Below are positions 34,807 to 51,400 of a stretch of DNA of 64,000 nt, piece by piece. The position numbers were made by a program, and so were the translations under genes. How positions within the stretch are numbered: the first letter of the stretch is position 1; each line of letters starts with the position of its first letter. The notes beneath the pieces were generated by a model, which saw only the letters and a program-made list of their open reading frames with translations, searched no databases and was not told the DNA's origin. Origin of the DNA: Bradysia coprophila (lineage: Eukaryota; Arthropoda; Insecta; Diptera; Sciaridae). Location of the stretch: positions 3,596,001-3,660,000 of the forward strand of contig NW_023503616.1 in assembly GCF_014529535.1 (NCBI RefSeq), read 5' to 3'.

Positions 34807-35021
34807 TCAAAAATATTACATCTAACCACCGATCCATTGATTTGTAACAATAACAATAATCATCCACAAACTTATAGTTTTTGCGAAGTCATAGAAAATG
34901 ATGTATAACACAACAGATAAAGAGAGAGCAATTTTTAAAAGGAAACTTAATCCGTTGCTCTAAAAAAAATTACCATTCATTTATTCACTTTTATCTCAAT
35001 CTTCTTTTCGTTCTCATTTCA

Positions 35022-35260
35022 AAATTATTTCTCTTTGCAATCAATTATTACCATATTTTCTCATATGTAGAAAAAGCAAAACTTTAGTTTTGTTACTTTT
35101 TCTTCAACCAAACTCCTTATATACTAAAACAAAACTTAATTTTTGAAAACCAAAATTCTTTATATACTTACAAAACTTTTTTTGAAAACAAAAATATTTT
35201 TTGGAAACAAAAACAAATTTTGAAAAGATATGCTAAAAGATATGCCAAAAAAAATACCGT
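35022..35260 (-). repeat. Right 239-bp terminal inverted repeat
   Basis: Complement of 27978-28216, ending GCCAAAAAAAATACCGT directly before the second AGATGCTG. Confidence 0.85.
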
Positions 35261-35667
35261 AGATGCTGAGGATAAAATTCAGAAATTTTTAAATGAACGT
35301 ATGGAATCTGGCATGGGACAAGTTCCATTATCGGTAGCTGAGTTGACCGAAGGCATTGAATTTGCGCAGCTGTATCATCTGGATGGGTTTAAGAAAAAGC
35401 TGGACCAAGTGAAACTGGCTTTTGACGAGGAGAACCTAACCCCATTTCAATTTTGGGATCTATCGATAAAATTCGAGATGAAGACATTACAGGACCAAAT
35501 AATTGATCGTATGATGAATGTAGCACCGAAAAAAGATTGGCCATTTGATCTATTAATTGCAGTCACAGAGCGGTTACAGACGTTAATGAAAAAAACGAAG
35601 AAAGCAGTGGTGTATTGTCGCTATTGTGGTTCCTCAAACTAAGAATTGTTTAACTGAATCATGGGCA

Positions 35668-35673
35668 AATAAA
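35668..35673 (+). terminator. Polyadenylation signal of the BTB gene
   Basis: AATAAA 26 bp after the stop codon. Confidence 0.45.
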
Positions 35674-35844
35674 AAATAAATGAAATGACCTGAACGTGAG
35701 ATTGAACGTTTTTGTTGATGGATGATCGCTGGGCTGTTTCGCTATATGCATTTTAATGTGCTCAAACCCACAATGAATTCAATCCCTTTTCAATCTCAAA
35801 ACGTTTATTCGATTTTATGAAAATGATTACAATGTAGCCAGGAA

Positions 35845-39440
<3,596 letters not shown>

Positions 39441-42400
39441 CGTAGCTATTTTACCGCAATCACTCTCAATTCTTTATCGTGGATATTTCACACTGCTGGC
39501 TGAATCCAAGAAAACCAAAGAAACCTTTAATCAATTCATTATTCCAGTAAGTTAAGCGTTTAAACAAATTTCCGAATTTATTCAGTTAGTTATCTGCTGG
39601 ATGAAACAGATGAAACATCACAAAAGCTATCCACTGGCTTGACGGTAAAAGAAACAGAAGAAACATCAACGTACTGACATTATGACCTGACATATCTGTC
39701 ATGGCTGTTTTTTGTCACCAAGAGAAGAGAGCCGCCAGTAAAAACAATTTTTCATCGTAGCCTGTTTGAATTTTAGGTGGTACTTTTCTATAGGATAGAA
39801 ACATGGTGGATAATGAATGCATTTCCCAAGTAAAAAATACCACTTTACTACATATCAAAGTTGCTTTTGCGGTTCATCTCCGTGTCTCTGATTTCTCCAA
39901 TTTGTTACGCTATTTCAAATGGAAAATGACAATACCCTCTCATGTTACACGAAAAAGACAAATTTTAAAGTTTATTTCATTTTACACACCAAAAACATTC
40001 ATTTTCTTTTTAAAAGTGTAAAGTTTTCTATGACATAATACACTGTTTTACAACCATTATTTTCCTAGTTTGGTTGCTAGAGAGGATACTGCATTTGCAA
40101 ATGAGAGAAATCAGAGAAACCAAGAAGAACAGCTTGGATACGAAAGTTGTATTATTATCGTTTGCATATTATGGAATTATTGAATAAGGAATGCATTTAC
40201 CGTCGATATCGAAAAATGTTGATATGCGAAAAATACGGTAGATGATAGAAAAATTCCCGGGAAATAAATGTTATCGAAGAATCTCGTATTGAATGGCATC
40301 AATTGAGGAAAAGCTCATTCATAACAAAAAAAAATTAACTTGCAAATTTCCATATAAAAATTTGAATTATCGATGGCGGCGGAATCCAAGGTTCTTTCAG
40401 AACTTTGGCGGAATCAGAGTTGTATATGTAATTTCAAAAAGTTGAAATTGATTTGCATTTCGAGATGGAAAATGTCACAAAAAATTTCATTCGAGGCATT
40501 ATTGCAAACGGTCACGACAGAGTAAAGTTAACCAGGCAGGAGCGCTGATTTGACTAGGGACCTGAATAATCTACATAGTTGCGAATAAATTTTTTCAATT
40601 TATGTCAGCGTTCATTTGAGTTCATTTTCATACAGTGTGTTAGGTCCCTTGTTTGATGTTTCTAAAATGAACCGCTACTGCCTGGTTTATTTTTCTCTGC
40701 CGTGAAACGGTAAATTAAAAATTTCTTCAATTTTTGGAGACCGTTAAAAAAATTCCAGTGTGATAATTTCTGGACAATAATATCACATGATGGAATTGTT
40801 GCGAAGAGGTCAAGCATTCGATATAATAAACAATTTTGTTTAAAGATCATAATAAAAAACAATTAATTTATTATACTTAGCTAAAATGTACATTGTTTTT
40901 ATAATTTTTCATACTTTCAAAGATATTTAATTTAAATAGAAAACGATCGACAATTTTATGTATTAAATGAAAAGCATAAGACAGGATCTTGTTGGGCGTA
41001 TTGATAATTATAATAACAAGTAAAAATGTATTTTCAAAATTTGTAGTATAAACGTTCTGTTAAAGCTAGAAGATTTTTAAAGCACAAATACGTTATTTGT
41101 TTGTAAATGAATTTGTTTTTATGTTTTCGATTGTCGAAAATCTATGGAAACACCGCGCAGTAAATAGGAGAGTTAGTATGTATCAGTCCATGGATCAATT
41201 TTGTTCAACTCATTAATAACATTCTCGGTTTTAAAAGGGCAGGGTAAGACCAAGAATATAAACGTCGGGTGTGTACAGAAGTATCATAGTTCCGCATGAC
41301 AGATTACAAACTTAGTTAAGACTCCCTGATCGCGAAAATAGTGGGAACGACATTATCTGGCTGTTTCTCGACTTAGACATTTTATGTGCCTAAAAAATGT
41401 TATATGGAAAAAATCCACTGAGTTCACGTTTTTCTGCCTGTTGCTTTCGAGATTGTCTTAACCTGTTCTTTCCAGTAATGTAATTTTGAATTTAAAAGCG
41501 AAACGGATGGCTCATTTTCAATCAAACTCTTCGTGATATCCTTCCTTGTTCTGGTCCCGCTCATGTAGAGGAAAGAGTGCTTTCTTAGCCAGACAGGCAC
41601 TGAAAATTTTAAGATGAATCATCTTTACTTCGATTTCATTCGAACACTAAACATTTTAACTTTTCACAGACTGTAAATAAATACGTCATTTGATTAGTTA
41701 TCGAAGTTGTGACGTGATTTTAACGAGTCGTTTGCAAGGTAAAAGTATGACTGAAGGTCATGGGGTCTTACGGGTGGTGAACACTAAAATGTTTGTCTAA
41801 AAATGTTCACTATGTACTATGATTGAAAAATTATGAATATTCATACATTCGAATGTATGACCAACAAACTTAAATGGAGGAAAATATTTGTCATACTTTG
41901 GGAAAATTCGTCTGAAAAATTAAACTGATGAATACTCATTGGAATTACCAAAAACGTTTTTGTTTGACGTTAAGTTCGAAGATGGGCTGTATTGGTCCTA
42001 CAATCTAGAAGTTTCCTACAATCTTGAAGTTTTTGCGTGACTTTGGGGTAGTTGTTTGTATTCAAAAAAAAAATAAAGCAGTCAAGGGACTCACACAAAA
42101 GGTGTGACTTTGTAGATATTTATGCAAATAAAACTGTAAAACGGTATCTCTATTCTCATCGTCGTTGTCAATAGCCGTCCGAAAAAGATTAAAATTCAAT
42201 ACAAATTATTTGGCCACTGATTAGGTGTTTCCAAGACATTCGTCTGCTACGTCTACGGAGCGTATAGTCGGTAACACGCCATTGAAAATGGTAAAGAGAA
42301 GAAAATGATTAATTGAAATGAAAATGATTGTTTGATGAGTATAGGTGAAACGGATAACTAACTTAATATTTATATCGAAGTACACGCGTTTCGGACGAAG

Positions 42401-42496
42401 GTGGTGGTCATGTTTACAAAAAATTTATTTTAAGCAAAGACGTGACTAATATTTGTTTAATAAGTACCCCACTACTGTATCATTAAATTATTTCTG
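39441..42496. other. Intergenic between MED24 and the alpha-2/delta gene
   Basis: Contains a MITE-like repeat at about 40512-40713. No gene was recognised; the 39803-40021 frame has no domain. Confidence 0.45.
40512..40713. repeat. MITE-like element B, copy 1
   Basis: The ends are imperfect inverted repeats (ACGACAGAGTAAAGTTAACC at the left; GGTTTATTTTTCTCTGCCGT at the right). A reverse-complement copy lies at about 55737-56112, where it is broken by element C. Shared blocks include AGGAGCGC, TGATTTGACTAGG, GAGTTCATTTTCAT-type and AAAATGAACCG. Confidence 0.75.
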
Positions 42497-45400
42497 CTAA
42501 AGTAACGCTTGAACGATTATTAGAAAGGCTATTAACGTTATGCTCATCGATATCGAATATCCTCGACCGCATTGGTCGATGGAGCTTTCCTGAAAAAATA
42601 AAATCATTGAAGTTATTGCATGAGCTTACGAATGTAAAATTGACTCCGATTACATTAACGTGATATCGAATGCAGCTTGATGGTCTCCTTCTAATCAGTT
42701 TATTATCGTTGCCAACACGGTAACACGCTAATGACCCGTTGTTATCATATGTATATTCTCGAGGTACAATAGAGATTGGCTTAGTTGTAGCCACTGGACA
42801 CATTCGAGCCTCAAACACGACCAATATCAAATTACTTTGGGGTATTGGTACCACAACAAATGGCCTGAAATAATTTACAGAATAGGAAGTAATAGGATGT
42901 CTGGTAGACCGGAATTAGTACACGTACTTTTCGCAATCATTTGCTGGCTCGTTATAAATGGATTCACCTCCCACTGCACCAAGAGTGTACAAAGAAATTA
43001 CTTTATCACATGGCTGAAGGCGTGTTCGATTTATGATTACAGAATTATCTACTTTAGCTTTCTCTTCTGCCGAATTGTCTGAAGGATTATCATTAGGATC
43101 TGATGTTGAGGCATCTGCATAAGAACCTGCATTGATAATAATCTGTAAATACATTGCAATAGACAACATTGTCTTCGAACGAACCAAATTCTTCATAATT
43201 TGGATAGCTATAAGCAGGTGTTATCATAGTCAAATGTATAAATGTCCAGGTCAAAACTCGTCCGAACCATTTGAAAATGTTGAGAAAATGTTTGATTGGC
43301 TAGATTCAAAGAATAATTGTAAACTTTACTTCGACACAACCCCGAAACCAGCCAATACTTACACCTTGCAGAATGCTTCCCGCATTACCATCGGTCTTTT
43401 CTGGTTTTTCACACACAGCTTGGTAGTTATGAATCTTTACTTCTTGGTATATCTTTTCTTCCACAAATCGTCTCATCAGCCATTGGTGAACATCACCAAA
43501 GAACGAACCGGTCTCATCTTTTTTCGGCGAAACAACAACATATCCGTTATTGTCCAGTATATAGCAATGAGTTACACGTGCGGTTTCATCTTCTACGAAG
43601 CATTGCATTTCATTGTCACAGGAATCACACTAAATCAATCAATTGATGAGAATCGGAATGCAACTTTATTCTCAGCTCTTTTACCTTGCCTGTGACATTC
43701 ATAAATAAATTGTACAACGCTGCATGTTGAAATTGATGTCCAACAACAGCAGCGGGCGCTGATCGCACATCTTCATTTACAAATATTGCATGACTGGCAG
43801 TAACTAAAGTGTTATCTGCATCACCCACTGCATACGGTACCGAAAATACGAAACTTTCCTGATCGACCAAATGTTGTTCAACTGCCCTCATGTACCACAC
43901 TTCATCAATTGCACGATTGTGTAACTCATTGAAACGTTGGCTAAGGAATCATTTTTTATGCACTTTACACCGGTTCTAATATTAAATAAAATTGATTAAA
44001 ACTCATACCCAGGCTCTTCATCAGTGCTTTTTTTATCATCGAAATACTTCCATCGAGTTAGTCCGCTTTGAGTGGCCAAAAATACAACTTTTACTCCAAA
44101 CCTCCTATTAAATTCATTTCTGCGTATTTGCAATAATAAAAATTGAGATTAAATTGCGAAAATGTGAGGTTCACAAGTGTTTAAAGTGTTAAAAATGACG
44201 AAGATTCTTCCCGTGCAAGATTATTACCTTCGAATGTAAGAAATTTTATACAAAAATAAAAACGTTTTCTATTTAATACTGGTGATGAATGTGGTAGGTA
44301 GGTCCTCTAATGATTTGTGCTAACAAAATTGTTAAATGAAAAATATTTGTTTGCACGGGAGTCTCTCCATTCTATTCCAATAAATGAAACAATGTTTTAC
44401 CTTGGAAGTTTCTTGAAAAGTGCGCTTATGCTATTCCGTATTAAAAATTGTGCGAAATTGTATACAAATTATAAATTTCAGTGTATTCTAAATTTAAATT
44501 GTGCATTAAAATTAAGTAAAATGGATAAGATAACTGAAACAGCCTAGGTAAATAAAATGCCACGGTAAAGCTACAGACAATATTTTTTTGAAAATGAAAT
44601 TTGAAAATGTGTTTGAATTAGCATTCGAGGTGATATCACGACCAACATACTGTGCATGAGGAAAGATTTTTTTTTGTTGCTATAATCGAATCATTTTCCG
44701 TCACTAGCCACAGTGCGTGGTTTAAAAAAAAGAATGAATATTTTTGGTTATTGTTAATATGCTAGGTGCCCTGAACAAGGTTTTGCAAATACTTTTGATT
44801 TCGACAGCACTAGATGCGCTAGAGTGAATGATACAGAACTAATTAGAGCTGTAATCTGTAGAGGTTGTAATTATAGTTGTAATGATGTAAAAAATTGATT
44901 CCATGGGACTAAGGTAACCTGGAGGAGACTCGTTCGAATTTAAAAGAGAAAAATTTCGGAAGGTCGTTTCGCTGCAGATTCATGTGTAGTACATTTGGTA
45001 ATTAGTCATACTGATAGAGGGGTATGTCTAATATTAATTGCAAAAAAGAAAACGAGCGCTCACAACGGTTCAAAGTATACATACAAAGTCTGTTAAATCG
45101 GATACCATCTTTGAACCGTTACGCGCTCGTATACCACGATACTACAGGATGAGTCTCTACCATACTATTATTACTATTAGAAGCATTCACTCTGTAGCCT
45201 ATGTGCCGTGACTCAAATCAAACCGCATGATGCGTTCGAAAATCATTTTTTTTTTGAGGAACGTTGTTCAGAGCTAAACGTACCGCATTTTAAGTTTTTA
45301 CGTTCTCATTCGTTTCGCTTTATTCCTTCGTTCCACTCGTTCTTCTGTGTTAAATATGTGGACCAAACTAATATTTACAAATATTTTGAACGTAAAAAGT

Positions 45401-48400
45401 TATAATTCGGTGCATTTATAAGCTTGTCAATAATATCCAAAAATATCAAGAGTGCATTCAAATATTATTAAAGCCTCCATTCCGTGTTATGGCACGAGCA
45501 TTTGATCGTGTATTTCACCTGAGGGGACATCCACAAATGACGTCGTCACTATACACGGGAGTTTAGGGTTCGACGAACAGAGGACAAAAAAGGCCGGGGG
45601 GCCTGAATGCTAATTAGACGTACTTGTCTACTTATTTGTCGACTTTGTTCTCAAAACTCCCAATAAACGTTCGTCAATCTCATGATATACCGGCGGATCT
45701 TTTAATAGCATCAAAACAATTTCTAGGAATTCTGTACAATTTTTGGATTGGTTTCAGAGATACGCCGGTTTATGGTGAGATCGGCATAAACTACTTAGCA
45801 ATAACGTTGGATTCGGTTAACATCAGTTTATTTTAACAAAATTTCTAAGCTATTCGGTCTCTTGTTCGCGAAAAAAGAGCATGGCAACAATGGCATGACA
45901 AGAGCTGAGTAACTCAGCCTGAGTTTAAAAACCAGTAAAAAGTGCTGACGAGATTTATGGATGTCCCATAACCAGACTCTAATATTTCACGTTTTCCAAC
46001 AAAATAAAAAAAAATCAATTTCTGTAAAAAAAATATCTGAGTTACATCAACGTCCAACATCAAATAAATTTGGGAAATGTTTTGTAGAAATATTAAAGTC
46101 TGCCCTGCATATACATTCAAATTACACTCATTAAAGACATTTACCCTTTTTCCACGGATTTGTCATCTTTTCTTTTATCGGAAAACCACTGAGTAGCTTT
46201 GGCATCAAATACCAGTTGCTGCATAAGTTCGCGATCACCTAAAAATAAATTTTTTCTCATTTCCTTCAAAAATACTATCTATGACTTCTAAACGTTTTGT
46301 TAAAAAATGAAGATGGGTTGCTCTAAGCTCTAGAACATCAAAATGAGATTTAAATATTTCTTTGAAAGAGGTTTTCAGCGATTTGAAATGGCTACAGTTG
46401 ATTAGCATTTTCTCTGTTGTTAGATACAAATTGAAAATGCTGTATAGTTTAACTAAGGCAAAAGGTAAGACGATAAAATGCGAGTTGATTCGATTTATGT
46501 AAAAGAAATAAGTATGTGTGAAGCTATATGGATGTTTTATTTATAATGATAACGCAATTCCCCAGCTAACAAATTACACTAAAAGTCATTGTGTTGGATT
46601 TCATTGTGACAACTTTTGAAATTTTCTTTTTATTATCAAAACGTGATGGTAACACTAAACGTTTTAAAGATAACTATCATTTTCATTAAAAGAGTTTGTA
46701 ACTGGATGAGGGGGATACGTAGGTAAGCGTAAACTACGTCTTTATAACGGCCTGCGCGGCAGACAATTTACGCTAGATATTCTATTCGCAAAGACAATAG
46801 AAACGAAATGAAAATTTTTACTTTGACTAAGTACACTTGTACTGTTCTGCAAACTTATGTAATTTTTGAGAAAATAACAATTCCAAGTATATCTATCAGT
46901 CGAATGAGTAAGCTGGCACGCAAGTCCTTGTGCATACTTCCAAAACCACTAATATTGTTGCAGTGATGGCATTCTACGACTAAACTCAAAAAATGCAACA
47001 AGGAAAATATTACTCGAAATATTTTAAAAGGAAAATATATTCGTTTTCGTGTGTTTACTGACCTCAACTACGCCTCGGATCAACAAAATTCACACGAAAA
47101 CCGATTTTCTTTCTAAAATTTTTTGAGTCAAATTTTGGTTGTTTTGTATCTACAAAACTTTCTGAGACCTATTCTTGGATATTAACTTATTACAGCGGAT
47201 GTTCAAAAAATATTAAAAGTAAAAACCATTTTGGCAAGACTTCATCACCAAAACAAGACTAAAACCTAATTGGAACTAAAATTCAAAACTAAAGTATGTA
47301 TATCGTCGGGTAACACTAACACTCACTGTAAACGGGATCGCCACACTTAAATTAGTACTTACAATAATATGAATCCTTATCATAAGCGGATGATTTTCGT
47401 CCCGCACTAGCGTTAGCTGTGGATTTGCACATTTAATGATATGATTTTAATCAGAATATATTATGAAAAAGCTGACATGAAAGTTGTTTGATTCAACTAA
47501 AAATACTTTTTGAATTATAAATGCGAAAATGTTAATTGAATGACAAACAATCTCAATGATTCGTCGCATAATTTGCTTCACAGACATCTAAGACTTACAA
47601 TAGTGGGACGTTCTGTCTTTCCATTTCCAGGCTCCACCTTTAATTTTGTTCAAAAAAAATAACAATTCCTGTTCTGGAGTCTTGTCACTTCCGTTATTAT
47701 ACCGACAATATATCCTGCAATTTCGATTGTGCATAATTTAATCGAACAAAAATATTATTTGTTTAACAAAAATTACCAGTCAGGATGAATTGTCCAATCA
47801 TTTCCTACGAACAGACTAGTCAAATTCAATCCTTTATTCATCAACAGATGAATGTCGTGCTCATTTTTTAACTTTACACGATATAACCCATAAGGTTTTG
47901 GAATAGCTATAACTAGAGTGAACGTAGTGTTTTCGATAGGTTGCCAATAGTACCAACGAGTTAATCGAAGAACACGTTTCTATTTTTGGTAATTTGTGTC
48001 AGTGAGGGTAAAAAAAGTACAAAAATGAAAATGTGTATTACCATATTGTCGATATGCTGTTTCACGACCAAAAATCTACTACCTGTCGTTTGATTTACTA
48101 TGTCTGCGCGGAACTGTAAAAAATAAAACGAAAATGTGGTAATGGCATACTTAACGTTAACACATTGAAATTAATTGCGGCCTGCCAACTTTCGACACCC
48201 TGGACTTTACTTAACTAGTCGAGGAATGCCTCTAAATAAATTTCTAAAAATCCAAAACTAAATTCTAGATTTTTAAAAATTTATTTGGAGGCATTCGACT
48301 ATTTAAGTAAAGTCCAGGCTGCCGAAAGTTGACAAGCCGCAATTAATTTGAATGTGTTAAACTAAAATTATCGGTGCACAGAATTTTTACAGATCGTTTC

Positions 48401-51400
48401 ACAAGCATGACTTGCTGAAATATTTGCTAAACTTTGAATGATTCAACAGCACTTTCGATGCTTTCAAAAATTACAATAAAAACAACAATCCTCTAATTAT
48501 CAAAATTATTTCAACATTCTTTCGTCGTTATCGCTTGTAATAATATTTCATTTACCGTTATCAAATCCTCGCTAAAGTCTCGTGGATTTGAATCATCATC
48601 TATCAATTCCACTTCAGCTAGATCAACACTATTGTAATCCGGTTTCAATATACCCCGATACTAGATTTTAAATATAGAAAAAATAAGTCTCAATTACAGC
48701 TGTTTCACACTTCAAATAATCCATTACATACCACTGGACGGTGATCAGGATGTGACAAAATGAATCCGTTATTGGTAACTAGGAAACCATAACCATTGAC
48801 CCCTAGCTAAATGATCAAAAGTACTGGTATGAAGACACCATTGTTAAAGTAATGTATCCGAGAAAACAAACCTGAAATGGTGCCAAAAATTTCTGTATTT
48901 CCTTAATCGGGATGTCGATTCCGGCGACACCTAATAAATTTGCAATATAAGTCTGAAAATACATAACTTTGTTATTAACGTTACAGATGGCAGATTGTAC
49001 GATGCTCTAAATTTAATAAATAATTTTTTGAAAATGAACTTAACTCTACAGAATATAATTCTAAATCATACGCAATTTGTCCTAAAACAACTATTTTCTT
49101 TAAAAATGTAATTTTAACCTTTCACAGTCAAGCAAAATCACCGGTTATCGAGCCTGATATTTGATTTCATATATTCCAAATAAGTATTCCTAACAATAAC
49201 CTCTAGGGAAAATTTGTTTCTCTCGATATATCTGTTCTCGGCAGATAATAAATATTATGCACCTCTGTCTTAAATGTTTATTGAATTGTGTACCATACGG
49301 CACATAACTTCCAAATCGCCAAAATAAACATTTCAGACAGAGGTGCTAATATTAATTCATTATTATGACCTCAAATACGGTTTTTGGCCTCTCGATAACA
49401 CATGATGATATGTCCTCTGTGAAAGATTATGCGTCTAGTTCACCGACATCTGCAACTCCATTATTTCTAGCAATTTTATATAAAAAATTCCTACGGTATA
49501 AAGTAAAGTTCGAAGTGTTGAAGTGTCTTCTGGTACAGTTTTTTTTTACTTCATTTGCCACATGAAGCTGGTGTGTACAACAGTTAAAAATTCCAGTTAT
49601 CGTGTGAATCGCGTATTGATCTGAATGTAAACCTAGCGTCAATAATCACACAAAATACTAGACTTCATTTATAACCCGATTTATGGAAGTGTTTACCTCC
49701 CAACAACTATAAAATAAATTTCACATTGCATCCCCAGGGATGCATCAGGATCAGTATATTAATTCGATTACAATACAATAGGTGCTGAGTAACAAAAAAT
49801 AAACTCTAAATAGCCATGCCGTACCCGTTCACCCATTTAATTTCGTAGACAGAACTTACGCTCAAGTTTGGATCAGTTCATGACGGAATACCTTGCTAAT
49901 TATTACATTCGGGAGTAAAATACCGATTTTTTTTTTAAAATAAGATAACAGTTGTGAAGCCATCCGTTTGTCGTTACACTACTAAATGATCCATGATCCA
50001 ACCATGTTCAAGAAGATGTACATTAATATTTCGAAGTTAATTAACAATAACCATACTTGTTGCAATAACCACTCATTTTTGCGAGACCCTTAACCTTTTT
50101 TACAGTGTTAAAAATCCAAATCAATAATGAACGGCTATATCATTTACTAGAACGTTAGATCTATTCAGACATTGACTGAGCTTTACGATAAGATTTTCAA
50201 CATGAGAGCTTTTCAGTAGTTCATTAAATGTATCCAAAACCTCCGTATACTACTGATATATTTTGCAAATCTCATTAGGAATTTCGTATGTACTACACCA
50301 TTAGCTGTTCTACTGTCTTATTGAGAGTACTACAAGTACTACATCCTCTAACGTTAGCGTTGATAGACAAAAAATGACGAATATTTGAAAAGAAAATATT
50401 AAAAACAAATGTCGGACTATTAAAGCACATATAAATTTAACTAGAAGGAGTATAATTTACACAGGACGAATTATGACCGTTCGTTAATTACAATTTTTAC
50501 AACCAAATAGAAATCTATTTTGAGAACACAAATGTACAATCATTTGTACAAATTTTGTTACTCGTACATGTTTAATGGATCCTTTACGCACATCATGCCC
50601 TTATTAAACTGGCCTGTATTGACCAACTTAAGAAAGGAATCAAAATATTTGACTTCTATTTTTTAAGTGTAAGGAAATACGAGAACGTAGCAAAGAGGAA
50701 ACCTCGGTTGGCCCATAGAGCCGCCACAATTTTTTCAGTATTTCATTCTTTGCGCTCTATTTTCAGATGGTATGACTTGACTCTTTCACTAAAACAGCGT
50801 TTCCCAAGTCCGAGAAAGCAAAGTATCAAATTGATGGCATCAATGGTACTGCAAAAATGACTATTAATGATACAAATGGTTTTGAAGTATTTTATTATAT
50901 TACACTGGGTGCTTTGGCACCGATAAAAAATGAAGAAAATTGTTGTCATTTAACTTTTATATGGAAAATAAAGTTATCTGCGACAGGTAACGGGCATTTT
51001 AGAAAGTTACCCGAAGACCTGTTACAGGTAATATTCTGAAGAATTTTTGTTGGAGAATTTCTTTGAAGTGACGAATCAGAGAAAAATTTAAAAACGACCT
51101 AGACAAAGTATACTAATTAACGAACGGTTTTTGTTTACTTCACAAACAGCTTTCCAATTATAAATTATAAATTATTAAAGATTTAAAGGAAAAATTAACG
51201 TTATGCCAACCACTTTTTATACCCTAAATGTGATTCATTTAGAAACGATTTCTTTGATCAATTTACACCATAGCTTTTAAATTACAATTTACAGCTAAGA
51301 ATCTAACAGGCTATTTCAGTTTAGTTTTACGAACGCTTTTTTCTAGAAAAAAAATTTAGTCTCAAATTTACAAAACCAATTATAAATTTTCTAACTTCCA

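Larger units (their letters stand above)
27978..35260. mobile_element. 7,283-bp long-TIR element inserted in the BTB gene
   Basis: The ends are ACGGTATTTTTTTTGGC and its exact complement. Inverted repeats of 239 bp (27978-28216 and 35022-35260) are near identical. An 8-bp direct repeat AGATGCTG flanks it (27970-27977 and 35261-35268). No transposase of its own was seen. The interior holds a copia-like element, two opposed tandem-repeat blocks and a palindrome. An 8-bp duplication fits several cut-and-paste superfamilies, so none is assigned. Confidence 0.85.
27587..35642 (+). pseudogene. BTB/POZ-domain gene split by a 7.28-kb element
   Basis: The 5' part (27587-27977) encodes MNSKTAEFLSKLMLEDDG, a BTB fold (DVVFFAFPNQKKKIRC, ISPVFGAMLST, YSTFKLLIQILYG) and the start of the linker (FFYAHKYEIKDA). 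The 3' part (35269-35642) continues with EDKIQKFLNERM and ends VVYCRYCGSSN. Joining the parts at the target duplication gives 765 nt, an uninterrupted 254-aa frame. BTB proteins dimerise and often serve as cullin-3 adaptors or transcription factors; the role here is unknown. As it stands the allele encodes at most a truncated BTB protein reading into the element, unless the insert is spliced or excised. AATAAA lies at 35668. Confidence 0.8.

Noticed and set aside
42837-43695. Plus-strand frames at 42837-43082 and 43132-43695
   Set aside because: Antisense shadows of alpha-2/delta exons, whose minus-strand translation clearly matches the family.
45624-45836. 70-codon frame in an alpha-2/delta intron
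   Set aside because: No family recognised, no splice context and no conserved motif.
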